Shown: piece after piece, positions 8,796-16,433 of the stretch
Numbering within the stretch: position 1 is the stretch's first letter
How the letters are laid out: each line of letters opens with the position of its first letter
Source: Methylocystis sp. L43
GTDB taxonomy: Bacteria > Pseudomonadota > Alphaproteobacteria > Rhizobiales > Beijerinckiaceae
Assembly (NCBI RefSeq): GCF_015709525.1
Contig: NZ_JADNRA010000021.1
Location: 46,261-110,260 of the forward strand
Direction: 5' to 3'
Length of the DNA: 64,000 nucleotides
Notes under the pieces: generated by a model
What the model saw: only the letters and a program-made list of their open reading frames with translations
Told to the model about the DNA's origin: nothing
Databases searched by the model: none
Position numbers and translations under genes: made by a program

Positions 8796-9603
8796 GAACG
8801 ACAAAGACGACGGCCGCGCCTTCGAGTTGAAGCGAGCGGCGCAAGACAGCGACGACGATCGGCGGGAACACGCAACCGATCGGCGCTCGGCTTCCGGATC
8901 GAGCGGCGCAGTCGAATTCGATTTATTGCCCGCGCATTTGCGCCGCAAATATTACGTCGTAGAGGTCGATCCGGCGGAGGCAAAAATATACGCCGATCGC
9001 GACGGCGAATATCTCATCGCGAAGGCCGGCCGCGACCGCCTGATGACGCTCGTCGCCAGCGTCGAAATCGTCCGTGACCTTGTCGCCGTCGCCGCGCATC
9101 GCGGCTGGGAAAGGGTCGAGCTGACAGGCTCGTTAGAATTTCGGCGGGAGGCCTGGCTCGCTGCATCCCGACACGGGATCGAGACAAAGGGCTATGATCC
9201 GTCAGAGCTCGATCGCGCCGCGCTCGCCAAGATGCAAGGGCGATTTGAAAATCGCCAGCAGCATGCCTTCGGACACGACCAGAGAAGCGCAGGAGGGCCG
9301 GCTCAGCGGTCGCCGTCAACCGAGCGGAATTCGAATGGCGGAGCGAACGACCGCAACGACCGCTCCCATCTCGCTCTAATCGAGCGCATCGCGCTTGCAG
9401 CTTTCCCCAAAGACGCCGAAGCGCGCAAGCGCATTCTCGACGCGGCGCGCGAACGCATGGCGCATCATCGCCATCGTGGCGCTCGCTTCGATCGAGTGGA
9501 AATCGTCGAGGGAAAAACCAAGCAGTCGCGGGCGTCGGCAAAGAAGTCCTTTGCAAGAACCACAGATGCGGATCGCACAGGGCGCGCCTATCGGAATCGA
9601 TAA
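8788..9603 (+). CDS. LPD7-domain protein of the transfer region
   Basis: A 271-residue protein starting at GTG 8788, with a GGGAG ribosome site just upstream. It overlaps virD4 by eight bases. Residues about 45-130 match the LPD7 pattern: 'DLLPAHLRRKYYVVEVD', then 'RGWERVELTGSLEFRREAWLAASRHGIETKGY'. LPD7 modules normally occur inside large relaxase, primase or toxin polypeptides. Here the module is nearly free-standing, with a disordered N-terminus and a basic C-terminal tail (QRSPSTERNSNGG and later KTKQSRASAKKSF). A role in DNA processing at transfer is inferred from its position after virD4. Confidence 0.78.
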   Translation: MAENDKDDGRAFELKRAAQDSDDDRREHATDRRSASGSSGAVEFDLLPAHLRRKYYVVEVDPAEAKIYADRDGEYLIAKAGRDRLMTLVASVEIVRDLVAVAAHRGWERVELTGSLEFRREAWLAASRHGIETKGYDPSELDRAALAKMQGRFENRQQHAFGHDQRSAGGPAQRSPSTERNSNGGANDRNDRSHLALIERIALAAFPKDAEARKRILDAARERMAHHRHRGARFDRVEIVEGKTKQSRASAKKSFARTTDADRTGRAYRNR

Positions 9604-9788
9604 CGCCCCGCTACGGAGGCCGCGGCGAGAGCAGCGTCGATATTTGAAGATTTCATTATTCATGCCGCGATCTCGTCGCAAATGGCGCGATATTTTTTCT
9701 CGCACGCCATCTTGATTCGATTCGTGATCGTCGCGCCACCCCGAGCTGGTATTTCCCGCCCTCTTCAACTGCACATAGAGCAAAACAC

Positions 9789-10286
9789 ATGACGATCGCG
9801 CAAAGGTTGAAGGACGGCGACGCTGTGGACAAAAACGCGGTTGAAGCGAGCCTAGCGACCTCCGATAAAATGTCAGCCTTGCGATCGGCGTTACGCTCGG
9901 CGCCGCGGAAAAAAGGCGCACGCTCGCGCAGCCCTCTCAAAGCCGCGGTCGCGCAGTTGCTGCCGGATCTGCTCGCTTTCCGCGCAAAAGGATACACCAG
10001 CGCGGAACTCGCCGAAATCATGCATCGCAATGGCTTTGTCATCGCGCCCGGCACATTGAACAAATACATCAATGAGGCGCGCGCTCGTCCCACGAATCGA
10101 CGCAAAAAGAAAATTGCGTCCGTCGCCGCCAAATCGAAAACGACGACAGGTAAATCTGGCTCAAGGACAGCCGATGCGGCGAGAACAATGGCGACGCCTC
10201 CTTCACTATTGGCGACGAAGCCTCCGGCGCAAGCTCGACAAGCTGCGAAGGACGTTCTTGGGCATCGCTTCGATGACGATGTGTAA
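9789..10286 (+). CDS. Basic HTH-like protein of the transfer region (TraK/KfrA-like position)
   Basis: A 165-residue, strongly basic protein with one recognisable structured part: residues about 55-95, 'YTSAELAEIMHRNGFVIAPGTLNKYINEAR', which has helix-turn-helix spacing. Flanks are low-complexity and Lys/Ala/Thr-rich. I do not recognise a characterised family with certainty. Its place directly before a ParA-like ATPase parallels small DNA-binding partners in plasmid stability or transfer modules (for example Stb or TraK-type proteins). A DNA-binding role, perhaps at oriT or in transcriptional control, is inference. Confidence 0.6.
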   Translation: MTIAQRLKDGDAVDKNAVEASLATSDKMSALRSALRSAPRKKGARSRSPLKAAVAQLLPDLLAFRAKGYTSAELAEIMHRNGFVIAPGTLNKYINEARARPTNRRKKKIASVAAKSKTTTGKSGSRTADAARTMATPPSLLATKPPAQARQAAKDVLGHRFDDDV

Positions 10287-10350
10287 CGAGCAAGACTTAG
10301 CGTCGCGCCAAATCGCGACAATTAACCCCGACAGCAAAGGACATTCGGAC

Positions 10351-11199
10351 ATGGCTACTGCTACTGCCGCCGCCGTCAAACCTCGTCCTCGCGCGGCGGC
10401 CTTGCCTGCCGCCGTCAAGCGCGTGGCCCTCGTCGCCAATGAGAAAGGCGGCGTCGGCAAATCCGTCTTTACGCGCACGCTCGTCGATCATCTCCGCACC
10501 AGCGGCAAGCGTGTCGCAGCCTATGACGCCGACGGCAGCGTCGGAGCGACCGCGCGCGTCCTCGGCAGCCGCGACGCCAGCGGCGCCGTCGAACGCGTGC
10601 AGAATCCGGTCGAAGGCGTCGGCTATTACAATGGTCGCGCGGATGATGAACGCAACATTCTGCTCGACTCGATCGAGTCGGGCGAAAAGCTCTACGTTCA
10701 CGATCTCGCTGGGGGGCTCTTGGCCGATCTCACGCGGATCGTCGACGGCGGCGAAGGGCTCGACGGCCTTCTGGACGCGTTCGAAGCTCATGGCTACAGG
10801 CTGACGCTATTTCACGTTATTTCGCCGGACGTCGGCGCCGCTCAGTCCGTCGCTCGCTGGTTGAGCTTGATCGGCGACAGAGCCGATCACGTCGCTGTGA
10901 TCAACCTCAAACACGGCAAACCGCCAAGCGACTTCCCCTTCTGGTATGGCTTCACCGACGCAAAGGGCGTAGCGAAAGGCGGCAAGACGCGCGAAAAATT
11001 GCTCGCCATGGGCGGCGCCGAAATCGGGTTTCCCGCTCTGCCGGCCGGCACGTTCGCCAAACTCGACGCTGAGAACATCCCCTTCACGCGCGCCGACAAG
11101 GCCGGTCTGCTGACGATCACGGAAAGGGCGCACGTCGCGAAATTCCTGCGCGACTTCGCCGCGGCGCTGACGCCTGCGTTTCCTTTCCTCGGCCTCTGA
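10351..11199 (+). CDS. ParA/MinD-superfamily ATPase (TraL/StbB-like)
   Basis: A 282-residue P-loop ATPase. A short Ala-rich leader precedes the deviant Walker A, VANEKGGVGKSVFT, at about residues 34-47. The start at 10351 follows an AAAGGA ribosome site; upstream in-frame codons run antisense-like through the preceding gene. Unlike the true partition ParA at 14657-15406, this protein lacks a partner ParB and follows transfer genes. StbB (R388) and TraL (RP4) are ParA-like proteins in similar positions that affect plasmid placement and conjugation. Function is therefore inferred as transfer or plasmid positioning. Confidence 0.8.
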   Translation: MATATAAAVKPRPRAAALPAAVKRVALVANEKGGVGKSVFTRTLVDHLRTSGKRVAAYDADGSVGATARVLGSRDASGAVERVQNPVEGVGYYNGRADDERNILLDSIESGEKLYVHDLAGGLLADLTRIVDGGEGLDGLLDAFEAHGYRLTLFHVISPDVGAAQSVARWLSLIGDRADHVAVINLKHGKPPSDFPFWYGFTDAKGVAKGGKTREKLLAMGGAEIGFPALPAGTFAKLDAENIPFTRADKAGLLTITERAHVAKFLRDFAAALTPAFPFLGL

Positions 11200-11242
11200 G
11201 TCGACGTAACTCGGGGCCGCGCTTCGATCCCAGCCTGCCATC

Positions 11243-11731
11243 GTGGCGTGTCGGCGACCCGTCGCTAAAACTCCAACAGCCGGGCGCATGGCTTTAGTTC
11301 GATCGCGCGCAATTCGCCATCTCGCGCGCCATCTCTTGGCCGCTTTGCGCAGGATCGCCGAGCGCAACGTGGCCGAGGTCGAGCGGATCGTGCGCAGCTA
11401 TTTCGGCGACCGCGACGGCCTGGAGCCCATCTCCGCGAGGAATTGGCGAAGTGGCTGCGCGCGGGAACAGTCATCGTTCTCGACGCTCGGCCCGAAGATG
11501 AATTCGCTTTGGGACATTTGCCCGGCGCTCTGAACGTCCCGCTCCGCGCGCTCGAAGCGCGGCTCTCCCAACTCGATCCTTCGCAAGAGATCGTCGCCTA
11601 CTGCCGCGGCGCATTCTGCGTCCTCTCCTACGAGGCCGTCGCCGTCCTGCGCGCGCGCGGCTTCAAATCGCGCCGGCTGGAGATGGTTTTCCAGAGTGGC
11701 GTTCCGCCAAAATGCCAATCGCCGTGTGCAA
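11243..11731 (+). pseudogene. ArsR-rhodanese fusion regulator, N-terminally lost and twice frameshifted
   Basis: Joining frames recovers the second half of the common ArsR-HTH/rhodanese fusion. The linker helix 'LRRIAERNVAEVERIVRSYF' is followed by the rhodanese domain with 'VLDARPEDEFALGHLPGA' and active-site loop 'YCRGAFCVLS'. The first break is near 11431, where one C seems missing between 'EPIS' and 'REELAKWL'. The second is near 11681, where one G seems missing and the tail 'GFPEWRSAKMPIA' continues in another frame. The ArsR HTH that should precede the linker is not found. It lies between convergent transfer genes. Either a relic or two assembly indels, but the absent HTH argues for a relic. 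Confidence 0.78.
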
Positions 11732-11756
11732 TGAATGACCCGGCCATTCGCCCGCG

Positions 11757-12800
11757 TCACCTAACTGGTCCCTTTTTCCTTTCCTTGTCTTCTCGAGGCA
11801 ACGGCTGCCCGCCCTTGCCAATCGCCTTGGCGAACTCTTTGAGAAGGTAATCGCGTTTCGTTTCGAGCTCGGGCATGTCCGCCACGAACTGTAACACTTG
11901 GGCAGCGAGATCGCGGTCGGCTGCGCTATGAGAAACTTGCAATTCCTCGGCTTGTTGGAGATAGCCCTTTCTGATCATCGCCTGCCTTTCCCGCGTCTTT
12001 GCCTCCCAAGGGCGCGTCGAACGTTTTCCTCCCCGCGATTCCTTCACGATCTCCTCGCGGGAGAGCCGCTCCACGCGCGGCATGTCGCCGCGTTCCCTGA
12101 TCACGCGAACGACGCCGCGCTCGGCTTTTCTGACTTTGCCCCGTGTCCGGCGCGGCGTCGCTTCAGCCTCGACGCCGCGCAATCGCAATTCGCCGGCGAA
12201 CTGCTCGCGCCATGTCGCGAGGTCGGCCTTGCGAGGATTGAGGCGCCTCCCGTCGTAGCCGAGCGAGCGCACAGTAAGGTGGACATGTGGGTGCTCATCG
12301 TCGAGATGCTGCACAAAGACATAATCATGCTCTCCGCCGAAGGTCTCGATCGCAAAGGCGCGGACGGCGTCTTTCACGGCGACCGGGTCGGTTCCGGGCG
12401 GCATCGATAAAATGATGTTGTGAGACAACGGCCCGTCCCGACGCCGACTGCCATCTAGTTCGGCATCGTCTGCCCACCGCTCTTGGATGTCGTGCAAACC
12501 TTGCCGCCCATGCATCACCGCGGCGGTTTCCGTTTCGGCCGTCAGTTCGCCGTTGCGGGTGATATATTCGAGATGGGATTTCAGATGAGCGACGGTCTTG
12601 GTCTTGCCGGTGATCTTGACCATCACCTCCGGCGCCTTGGCGACGATGCGCTGCAATTTGGCCCGCATGACGGGCGTGAGTTTCCGGGAGTCGGTTGGAT
12701 CCGGTATTTCCCATTTCGCACGCTTCGGTCTTCGGACCGGCGTTCTCCAGACATAGGAGATCGGCGGTAGTTCGAGGTCGCGGTCGCCCTCGCTGCTCAT
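11757..12800 (-). CDS. MobP-type relaxase (mobilization nuclease)
   Basis: A 347-residue relaxase that would nick oriT and pilot the transferred strand. Motif I tyrosine is probably in 'KSHLEYITRNG' near residue 80. Motif III is clear: 'HLDDEHPHVHLTVRSLGYDG', the metal-binding histidine triad. Basic residues follow. The ATG at 12800 overlaps the mobC stop (TGATG), so translation is coupled. It is short for a relaxase, with no helicase or primase extension. Gene order mobC-relaxase reading away from the nick site matches IncP/Ti-type systems. Confidence 0.9.
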   Translation of the reverse strand: MSSEGDRDLELPPISYVWRTPVRRPKRAKWEIPDPTDSRKLTPVMRAKLQRIVAKAPEVMVKITGKTKTVAHLKSHLEYITRNGELTAETETAAVMHGRQGLHDIQERWADDAELDGSRRRDGPLSHNIILSMPPGTDPVAVKDAVRAFAIETFGGEHDYVFVQHLDDEHPHVHLTVRSLGYDGRRLNPRKADLATWREQFAGELRLRGVEAEATPRRTRGKVRKAERGVVRVIRERGDMPRVERLSREEIVKESRGGKRSTRPWEAKTRERQAMIRKGYLQQAEELQVSHSAADRDLAAQVLQFVADMPELETKRDYLLKEFAKAIGKGGQPLPREDKERKKGPVR

Positions 12801-13318
12801 CAACGGCCCTGCCAATAATCGGCATTTCGCTTGAGCGCGGCGCGTAGTTCGTCGAGAGCGCTCTCGATCCGCGCCGAGGCCTCTCGGATCGCTTCGGCCT
12901 CGATCCTCACCGATTGCCCAATTAGCCGGTTCAGATTGGCGGCATGAGCGATCTGGTTGATGTTGCCGCCAATGCGGTTCAGTTCGCGCGCCACGGCTCG
13001 TAGCGCCTGGCGTTCATCATGCGTCTGCTGCACCGGAAAACCGAGCCGCGCTCGCACTAAAGACGCGATCCATTGCGTGCGGTTCATGCCGCGCTGCGCG
13101 GCGATGGTCGCTAGAAGATGCAGCTCGCTTTCGCTCAGTCTGATCGTCACCTTGCGCGAGGCGCTTGTCGGCATCATCGCACGCGCCTGCGCTCTTCCGT
13201 CGCCGACCGCTCGCTCGACGAGACGCCGCATCAAAGCGGATTTGCCGCCTTCGGTCGCCGCCATCGCCGCGAATTTTTCAGCGAGCGCATCGTCGATATG
13301 AAATCCCAGAAACGCCAT
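12800..13318 (-). CDS. mobC: MobC-like oriT-binding accessory protein
   Basis: A 172-residue protein. The N-terminal half includes a ribbon-helix-helix-like segment, 'RKVTIRLSESELHLLATIAAQRGMNRTQWIASLVRARLG'. The C-terminal half has the MobC signature 'REL NRIGGNINQIAHAANLN' (gap mine), followed by a long helix. MobC proteins bind near oriT and help the relaxase melt the nick region. The ATG at 13318 has an AAGGGA site about ten bases upstream. The likely oriT lies only 60 bases further upstream. Confidence 0.88.
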   Translation of the reverse strand: MAFLGFHIDDALAEKFAAMAATEGGKSALMRRLVERAVGDGRAQARAMMPTSASRKVTIRLSESELHLLATIAAQRGMNRTQWIASLVRARLGFPVQQTHDERQALRAVARELNRIGGNINQIAHAANLNRLIGQSVRIEAEAIREASARIESALDELRAALKRNADYWQGR

Positions 13319-13341
13319 GCGTTTGCTTTGTCCCTTCAAAG

Positions 13342-13388
13342 GGCGAGTGTTTAAAAACGGCTGGCGGCAAGCCTATCCTGCACTCGCC
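13342..13388. other. oriT: Putative oriT core: IncP-type nick site beside an inverted repeat
   Basis: The + strand reads CCTATCCTG followed by C at 13372-13381. This equals the RP4/Ti-type nick consensus (TATCCTG with cleavage after G), placing the predicted nick between 13380 and 13381. An 8-bp perfect inverted repeat brackets it: GGCGAGTG at 13342-13349 and CACTCGCC at 13381-13388, the second arm beginning at the nick. The site lies immediately upstream of mobC and the MobP relaxase. The nick position is inferred by analogy with RP4. Confidence 0.78.
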
Positions 13389-13670
13389 TTCGAAAAACAC
13401 GATGCGCTCCATTTTCGATTCTCGGTACTCGATTCCGATTGGTCGCTTTGGGGGGTAGCGAGCTTTGACTAACGCAAATCGTTCGTGGGCGGCATGAAGA
13501 TCGAAGCGATCTCCGGGGCCCTTTCCCTTCTTGCCCCGCGCCTTTTCCACACCCTCCGGCCTCACTACGGCGCTATTTGAAGAGCGCGTTCGGCCTCCGG
13601 GCGCTCCGCTTCGCTTCGTCCCTTCGGGATGGAAAAGCCGCTTTGCCGCTCGTTGCCTGATCGACCGCCA
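13389..13670. other. oriT-flanking non-coding region
   Basis: No convincing gene is seen between the nick site and the parB 3' end. A 95-codon minus-strand frame crosses the oriT but has low protein-like character. The stretch has short GC-rich repeats (for example around 13585-13630) and may carry relaxosome or promoter sites. Confidence 0.5.
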
Positions 13671-14660
13671 TCAGAGCGGCTCGCGCATTCGAATCTCGAC
13701 GAGAGCGAGTTCGGCGAGCAACACTTGTGCTTCATCACCGTGGTCATCGAAGACGACAATCCCGAAGTGCGAGCCTCTTTTCGAAACGCGCCCAAGGATT
13801 AAGCGACCACCTCTTTGCTCATGGTGGACACGCATGATGACCTCCGATGCAGATTTTCGCTGCGCCGCCGGAACGAACTCACCCTCAGGCAGCCCTGCTG
13901 CGCCGTGTTTCGTCTCATCCTTCGTCGGCTGAGGTAGGGGTGGTTCTCCGCGGAAAATATGTTCTGCCGGCTCTGCATCATCGTTTTGATTTGGCTTCGC
14001 AGACGCTGCTTCGATGAACGCTTCGGCTTGCGGGCGCGTAAAGGATTCATGCTGCGTGCAGAATTCCTCGACTCTTGCCGCATCTCGCTTCCACAGCTGA
14101 TAGAGTTCATAAACCGCCCGAAGCGGTGACGCTGAAAGCTTATCTCGGAGCACCTGCGGCATCTGGCCAATCGATGCGTGCATGGCGACGAAACCCTTGC
14201 TCTTGGCGAGCCGTCTCGCAATGTCCTTTTGCTTTTCTCCCGCCCTGAGACGCGCCTCGATGAAAGCGGCAATCTCCGTGGCCGAAAGGTCGTCGCGCTG
14301 AATGTTTTCGACCATCTGGTCATATGGATCATCCGGCTGCCCAGCCTGAATCATGGCTTTGATGGTCCTCAGACCGGCCAAACTCGCCGCACGGAATCGG
14401 CGCGCGCCAAAAACGATGCGGTGCTTGCCGCTTTCTTGCTTTTTGGTGACGCCGATCGGTTGGAGAAGGCCGCGTTCGCGGATCGAGGCGGCCAACTCCT
14501 CGAGAGCGGCCTTGTCGAAATTGCGACGCGGCTGCCCTGGGTCCTCCTCGATTTGGCTCAAAGCGATCTCGAGCGCCGCGCCAGAGCCGACCGCGGGTTC
14601 GAGGCCCTCGAGCTCGTCGAGCAGCAAGGCAACGTCGTCGAGTTTTTGGGCGTAGCTCAT
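13671..14660 (-). CDS. parB: ParB/KorB-like partition protein
   Basis: A 329-residue centromere-binding protein. The ParB N-terminal domain carries 'IEEDPGQPRRNFDKAALEELAASIRERGLLQPI' and the Arg-box-like 'GARRFRAASLAGL'. The NTP-contact region is 'MVENIQRDDLSATEIAAFI' and the helix-turn-helix is 'KQKDIARRLAKSKGFVAMHASI'. The C-terminal 60 residues, 'RGGRLILGRVSKRGSHFGIVVFDD', resemble the SH3-like dimerisation domain of KorB. The start overlaps the parA stop (ATGA). It probably binds the palindromes upstream of parA, an inference from proximity. Confidence 0.9.
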   Translation of the reverse strand: MSYAQKLDDVALLLDELEGLEPAVGSGAALEIALSQIEEDPGQPRRNFDKAALEELAASIRERGLLQPIGVTKKQESGKHRIVFGARRFRAASLAGLRTIKAMIQAGQPDDPYDQMVENIQRDDLSATEIAAFIEARLRAGEKQKDIARRLAKSKGFVAMHASIGQMPQVLRDKLSASPLRAVYELYQLWKRDAARVEEFCTQHESFTRPQAEAFIEAASAKPNQNDDAEPAEHIFRGEPPLPQPTKDETKHGAAGLPEGEFVPAAQRKSASEVIMRVHHEQRGGRLILGRVSKRGSHFGIVVFDDHGDEAQVLLAELALVEIRMREPL

Positions 14661-15406
14661 GCAAGCTCCATTTTGGCGGCGAGTTTGTCGAAGACCATCC
14701 GCATTTCTCGCCCCGCCTCGCGGGCGGCTGTTTTCGGCAGGCTCCACACCGGCTTCTTCTCCGCCAGAGCCTCACCGATCGACGAGCGCTGCGGGATCAC
14801 CCCGTCGAAGAGATATTTCGTTCCGAATTTCTGGATGAGGCTCTTCAGGTTGTCGCGCTGGCGCGGGGATGTCGTCTGCAGGCGGTTCGGAATCAAGCCG
14901 AGAAAATTGAGGTTAGGATTGTACTTCTGCCTGACGCCGACGATATGCTTGAGAAGCGTCTCGATGCCGTCGATGGCGTAATCGTCGAGGTCGATCGGCG
15001 CCAGGACGAAATGACCAGCAATCAGTGCGGCGAGATTGCGCACGCCGAAAGTCGGCGGCGTGTCGATCACCGCGACGTCGTAAGATTGCGAGACGTCCTT
15101 GAGATTCGAGCAAAACTGCTGAATGATCTTTCCGTCGACCGTGAGAATTCCGCGCAAGGCAGGAGTGGCGGGCGCGACGCGGATGCCGGGCGCCGACAGC
15201 GGCGGAACAGCGACCGACCGCACGAAGAACGCGGCGGCCTCGGGCTCGCGAATCTGAGCGGAGAGCGTCGTCGTGCCGTTGCTCTGTGGGTCGAGATCGA
15301 TAAAGAGGACGTGCTTTCGATGCTCCGCAAAATACCAGGCGAGGTGAACGGCGATCGTGCTCTTTCCGACGCCGCCCTTCTCGTTGTTCACGACGAGCAC
15401 TTTCAC
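14657..15406 (-). CDS. parA: ParA-type plasmid partition ATPase
   Basis: A 249-residue ParA without an N-terminal HTH (type Ib-like size). The deviant Walker A, 'NNEKGGVGKSTIAVHLA', starts at residue 7. A' is 'VLFIDLDPQSNGTTT' and Walker B is 'DVAVIDTPPTFG'. The start is taken as GTG 15406, with a GAGGG site about ten bases upstream; the longer open frame runs through the palindrome-containing control region. It forms an operon with parB and drives segregation of the replicon. Confidence 0.9.
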   Translation of the reverse strand: MKVLVVNNEKGGVGKSTIAVHLAWYFAEHRKHVLFIDLDPQSNGTTTLSAQIREPEAAAFFVRSVAVPPLSAPGIRVAPATPALRGILTVDGKIIQQFCSNLKDVSQSYDVAVIDTPPTFGVRNLAALIAGHFVLAPIDLDDYAIDGIETLLKHIVGVRQKYNPNLNFLGLIPNRLQTTSPRQRDNLKSLIQKFGTKYLFDGVIPQRSSIGEALAEKKPVWSLPKTAAREAGREMRMVFDKLAAKMELA

Positions 15407-15529
15407 GAAGCTGAAGCCCTCTTCGGCTTGGGTCACGTCCGGTTCGACGAATCGGTTGCGAATCGTTGCAGCGGAGAAAACAAATCTGACGGCCCTTGCG
15501 CGACTGGGAAATTTCTCAGGGGTGGAAAT

Positions 15530-15548
15530 AAGTTTGTCTGACAAACTT
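15530..15548. repeat. 19-bp palindrome copy 1 (parS/operator candidate)
   Basis: Perfect palindrome AAGTTTGTC-T-GACAAACTT. It lies about 125 bases upstream of the parA start codon. It is the nearest of four copies to parA, so it is a candidate operator for ParA/ParB autoregulation or a centromere site. Confidence 0.75.
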
Positions 15549-15618
15549 CCGGGAAGACCATCGCCCATTCCACGGAACAGATCGCTGAGCCGCAGAGCAA
15601 GGGGAGCTCTTGGCTCGA

Positions 15619-15637
15619 AAGTTTGTCTGACAAACTT
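15619..15637. repeat. 19-bp palindrome copy 2
   Basis: Identical to copy 1. Here the symmetry extends two more bases on each side (GA...TC), giving a 23-bp dyad at 15617-15639. Confidence 0.75.
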
Positions 15638-15781
15638 TCGTACATGCTTCAGAGGAGGAGCAGAGGCGCGCGGAGCGCCAGGGCGCGTGACCTATTGCGC
15701 CCATTGAGTTACCGAATGCGTCTGCGACATTTGCCTGCGAACGCCGCAACGAGAAGGGAGCCCAGGGCTTTCGATCCCAAC

Positions 15782-15800
15782 GGGTTTGCCTGAGAAACTC
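15782..15800. repeat. 19-bp palindrome copy 3 (degenerate)
   Basis: GGGTTTGCCTGAGAAACTC matches the consensus AAGTTTGYCTGACAAACTT at 15 of 19 positions. It is a weaker or decayed copy. Confidence 0.5.
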
Positions 15801-15848
15801 GGAAGGAGCAGTTATCGCGCGCCCGGCGACCAAAGTCCCTGACGCCGG

Positions 15849-15867
15849 AAGTTTGCCTGACAAACTT
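15849..15867. repeat. 19-bp palindrome copy 4
   Basis: AAGTTTGCCTGACAAACTT, one base different from copies 1 and 2 (C for T in the left arm). Flanking G/C extend the dyad by one base each side. Confidence 0.72.
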
Positions 15868-16012
15868 CTGAGCAGCCGCCTCTGGAAAAGGACGAACGCG
15901 CAGGTCCTCGCGGTGATGCCAAGCCCTAAGCCCGCGCCCTCGGAAACGATCTTCGCCGGAAAATCGGGCCAGTTATCCGCTCGCCCGTTTTCAGAGCTGG
16001 ATTGAAGTTAGC

Positions 16013-16040
16013 GATCGGGGCGGCGTCGGCCGCCCCGATC
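16013..16040 (-). terminator. Stem-loop after ssb
   Basis: Perfect 12-bp inverted repeat GATCGGGGCGGC / GCCGCCCCGATC with a 4-base loop, starting seven bases beyond the ssb stop. There is no strong T run on the minus strand, so termination efficiency is uncertain. Confidence 0.6.
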
Positions 16041-16046
16041 TTCGCG

Positions 16047-16433
16047 TCACTTGCGCTTGGCGCCTTTCTTTTGCGTCTCGGGCGCCGTGTCAGCGTCGTC
16101 CGTGTCGGACTTGTCCGTCTTGGCAGAAGCAAGGATTGAGAAGTCGTCGCAGTTGAGGTCGACGGTGTAGACCTTCTCGCCGTCCTTCTCGAAGCTTCCC
16201 TGCTTCAGCGTGCCGCGCGCCACCACGAGATCGCCGGGCTTCGCATAGTCGCGGACATATTTGCGGGCGCTCTCGCTCCAGATCGTGATTTCGTTCCAAT
16301 ACGGCTTGTCTTTCGTCTCGCCGTTGCGGTCTTTGTAGCCGTAGTTGGCGCAGATCGAAACGCGCGTCGTTTGCCCCACTTCACGAGCCTTGCCGATGCG
16401 GCCGAGGATCTGGAATTCCGCGAAGGTTTTCAT
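16047..16433 (-). CDS. ssb: Single-stranded DNA-binding protein (plasmid SSB)
   Basis: A 128-residue OB-fold protein. It begins MKTFAEFQILGRIGKA and shows the SSB core 'TRVSICANYGYKDRNGETKDKPYWNEITIW' and 'YAKPGDLVVARGTLKQGSFEKDG'. The acidic tail seen in chromosomal SSBs is replaced by a Lys-rich end (QKKGAKRK), so the usual DDDIPF-type protein-interaction tip is missing. The ATG at 16433 follows a GGAG site at good spacing; an in-frame ATG four codons upstream is possible. Plasmid SSBs protect the transferred strand in the recipient. Confidence 0.85.
   Translation of the reverse strand: MKTFAEFQILGRIGKAREVGQTTRVSICANYGYKDRNGETKDKPYWNEITIWSESARKYVRDYAKPGDLVVARGTLKQGSFEKDGEKVYTVDLNCDDFSILASAKTDKSDTDDADTAPETQKKGAKRK

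Larger units (their letters stand above)
15407..16046. other. parA-ssb intergenic centromere/control region
   Basis: About 640 bases hold no convincing gene. The visible structure is the four palindromes and, next to ssb, a GC-rich stem-loop. No replication initiator, AT-rich iteron array or DnaA-box cluster was recognised, so this is better read as a partition/control region than as an origin. Confidence 0.6.

Noticed and set aside
10297..10791. 164-codon minus frame opposite the ParA-like gene
   Set aside because: Antisense shadow of a well-supported P-loop ATPase.
11190..11220. Terminator after the ParA-like gene (GGCCTCTGAGT/ACTCGGGGCC)
   Set aside because: Stem has mismatches and no T run; too weak to list.
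13278..13565. 95-codon minus frame across oriT
   Set aside because: Starts inside non-coding DNA, overlaps the mobC start, and crosses the nick site and inverted repeat; composition is not protein-like.
15530..15867. CRISPR array
   Set aside because: Repeats are palindromes of 19 bp with unequal spacing (89, 163 and 67 bases), not regular repeat-spacer units, and no cas gene is present.
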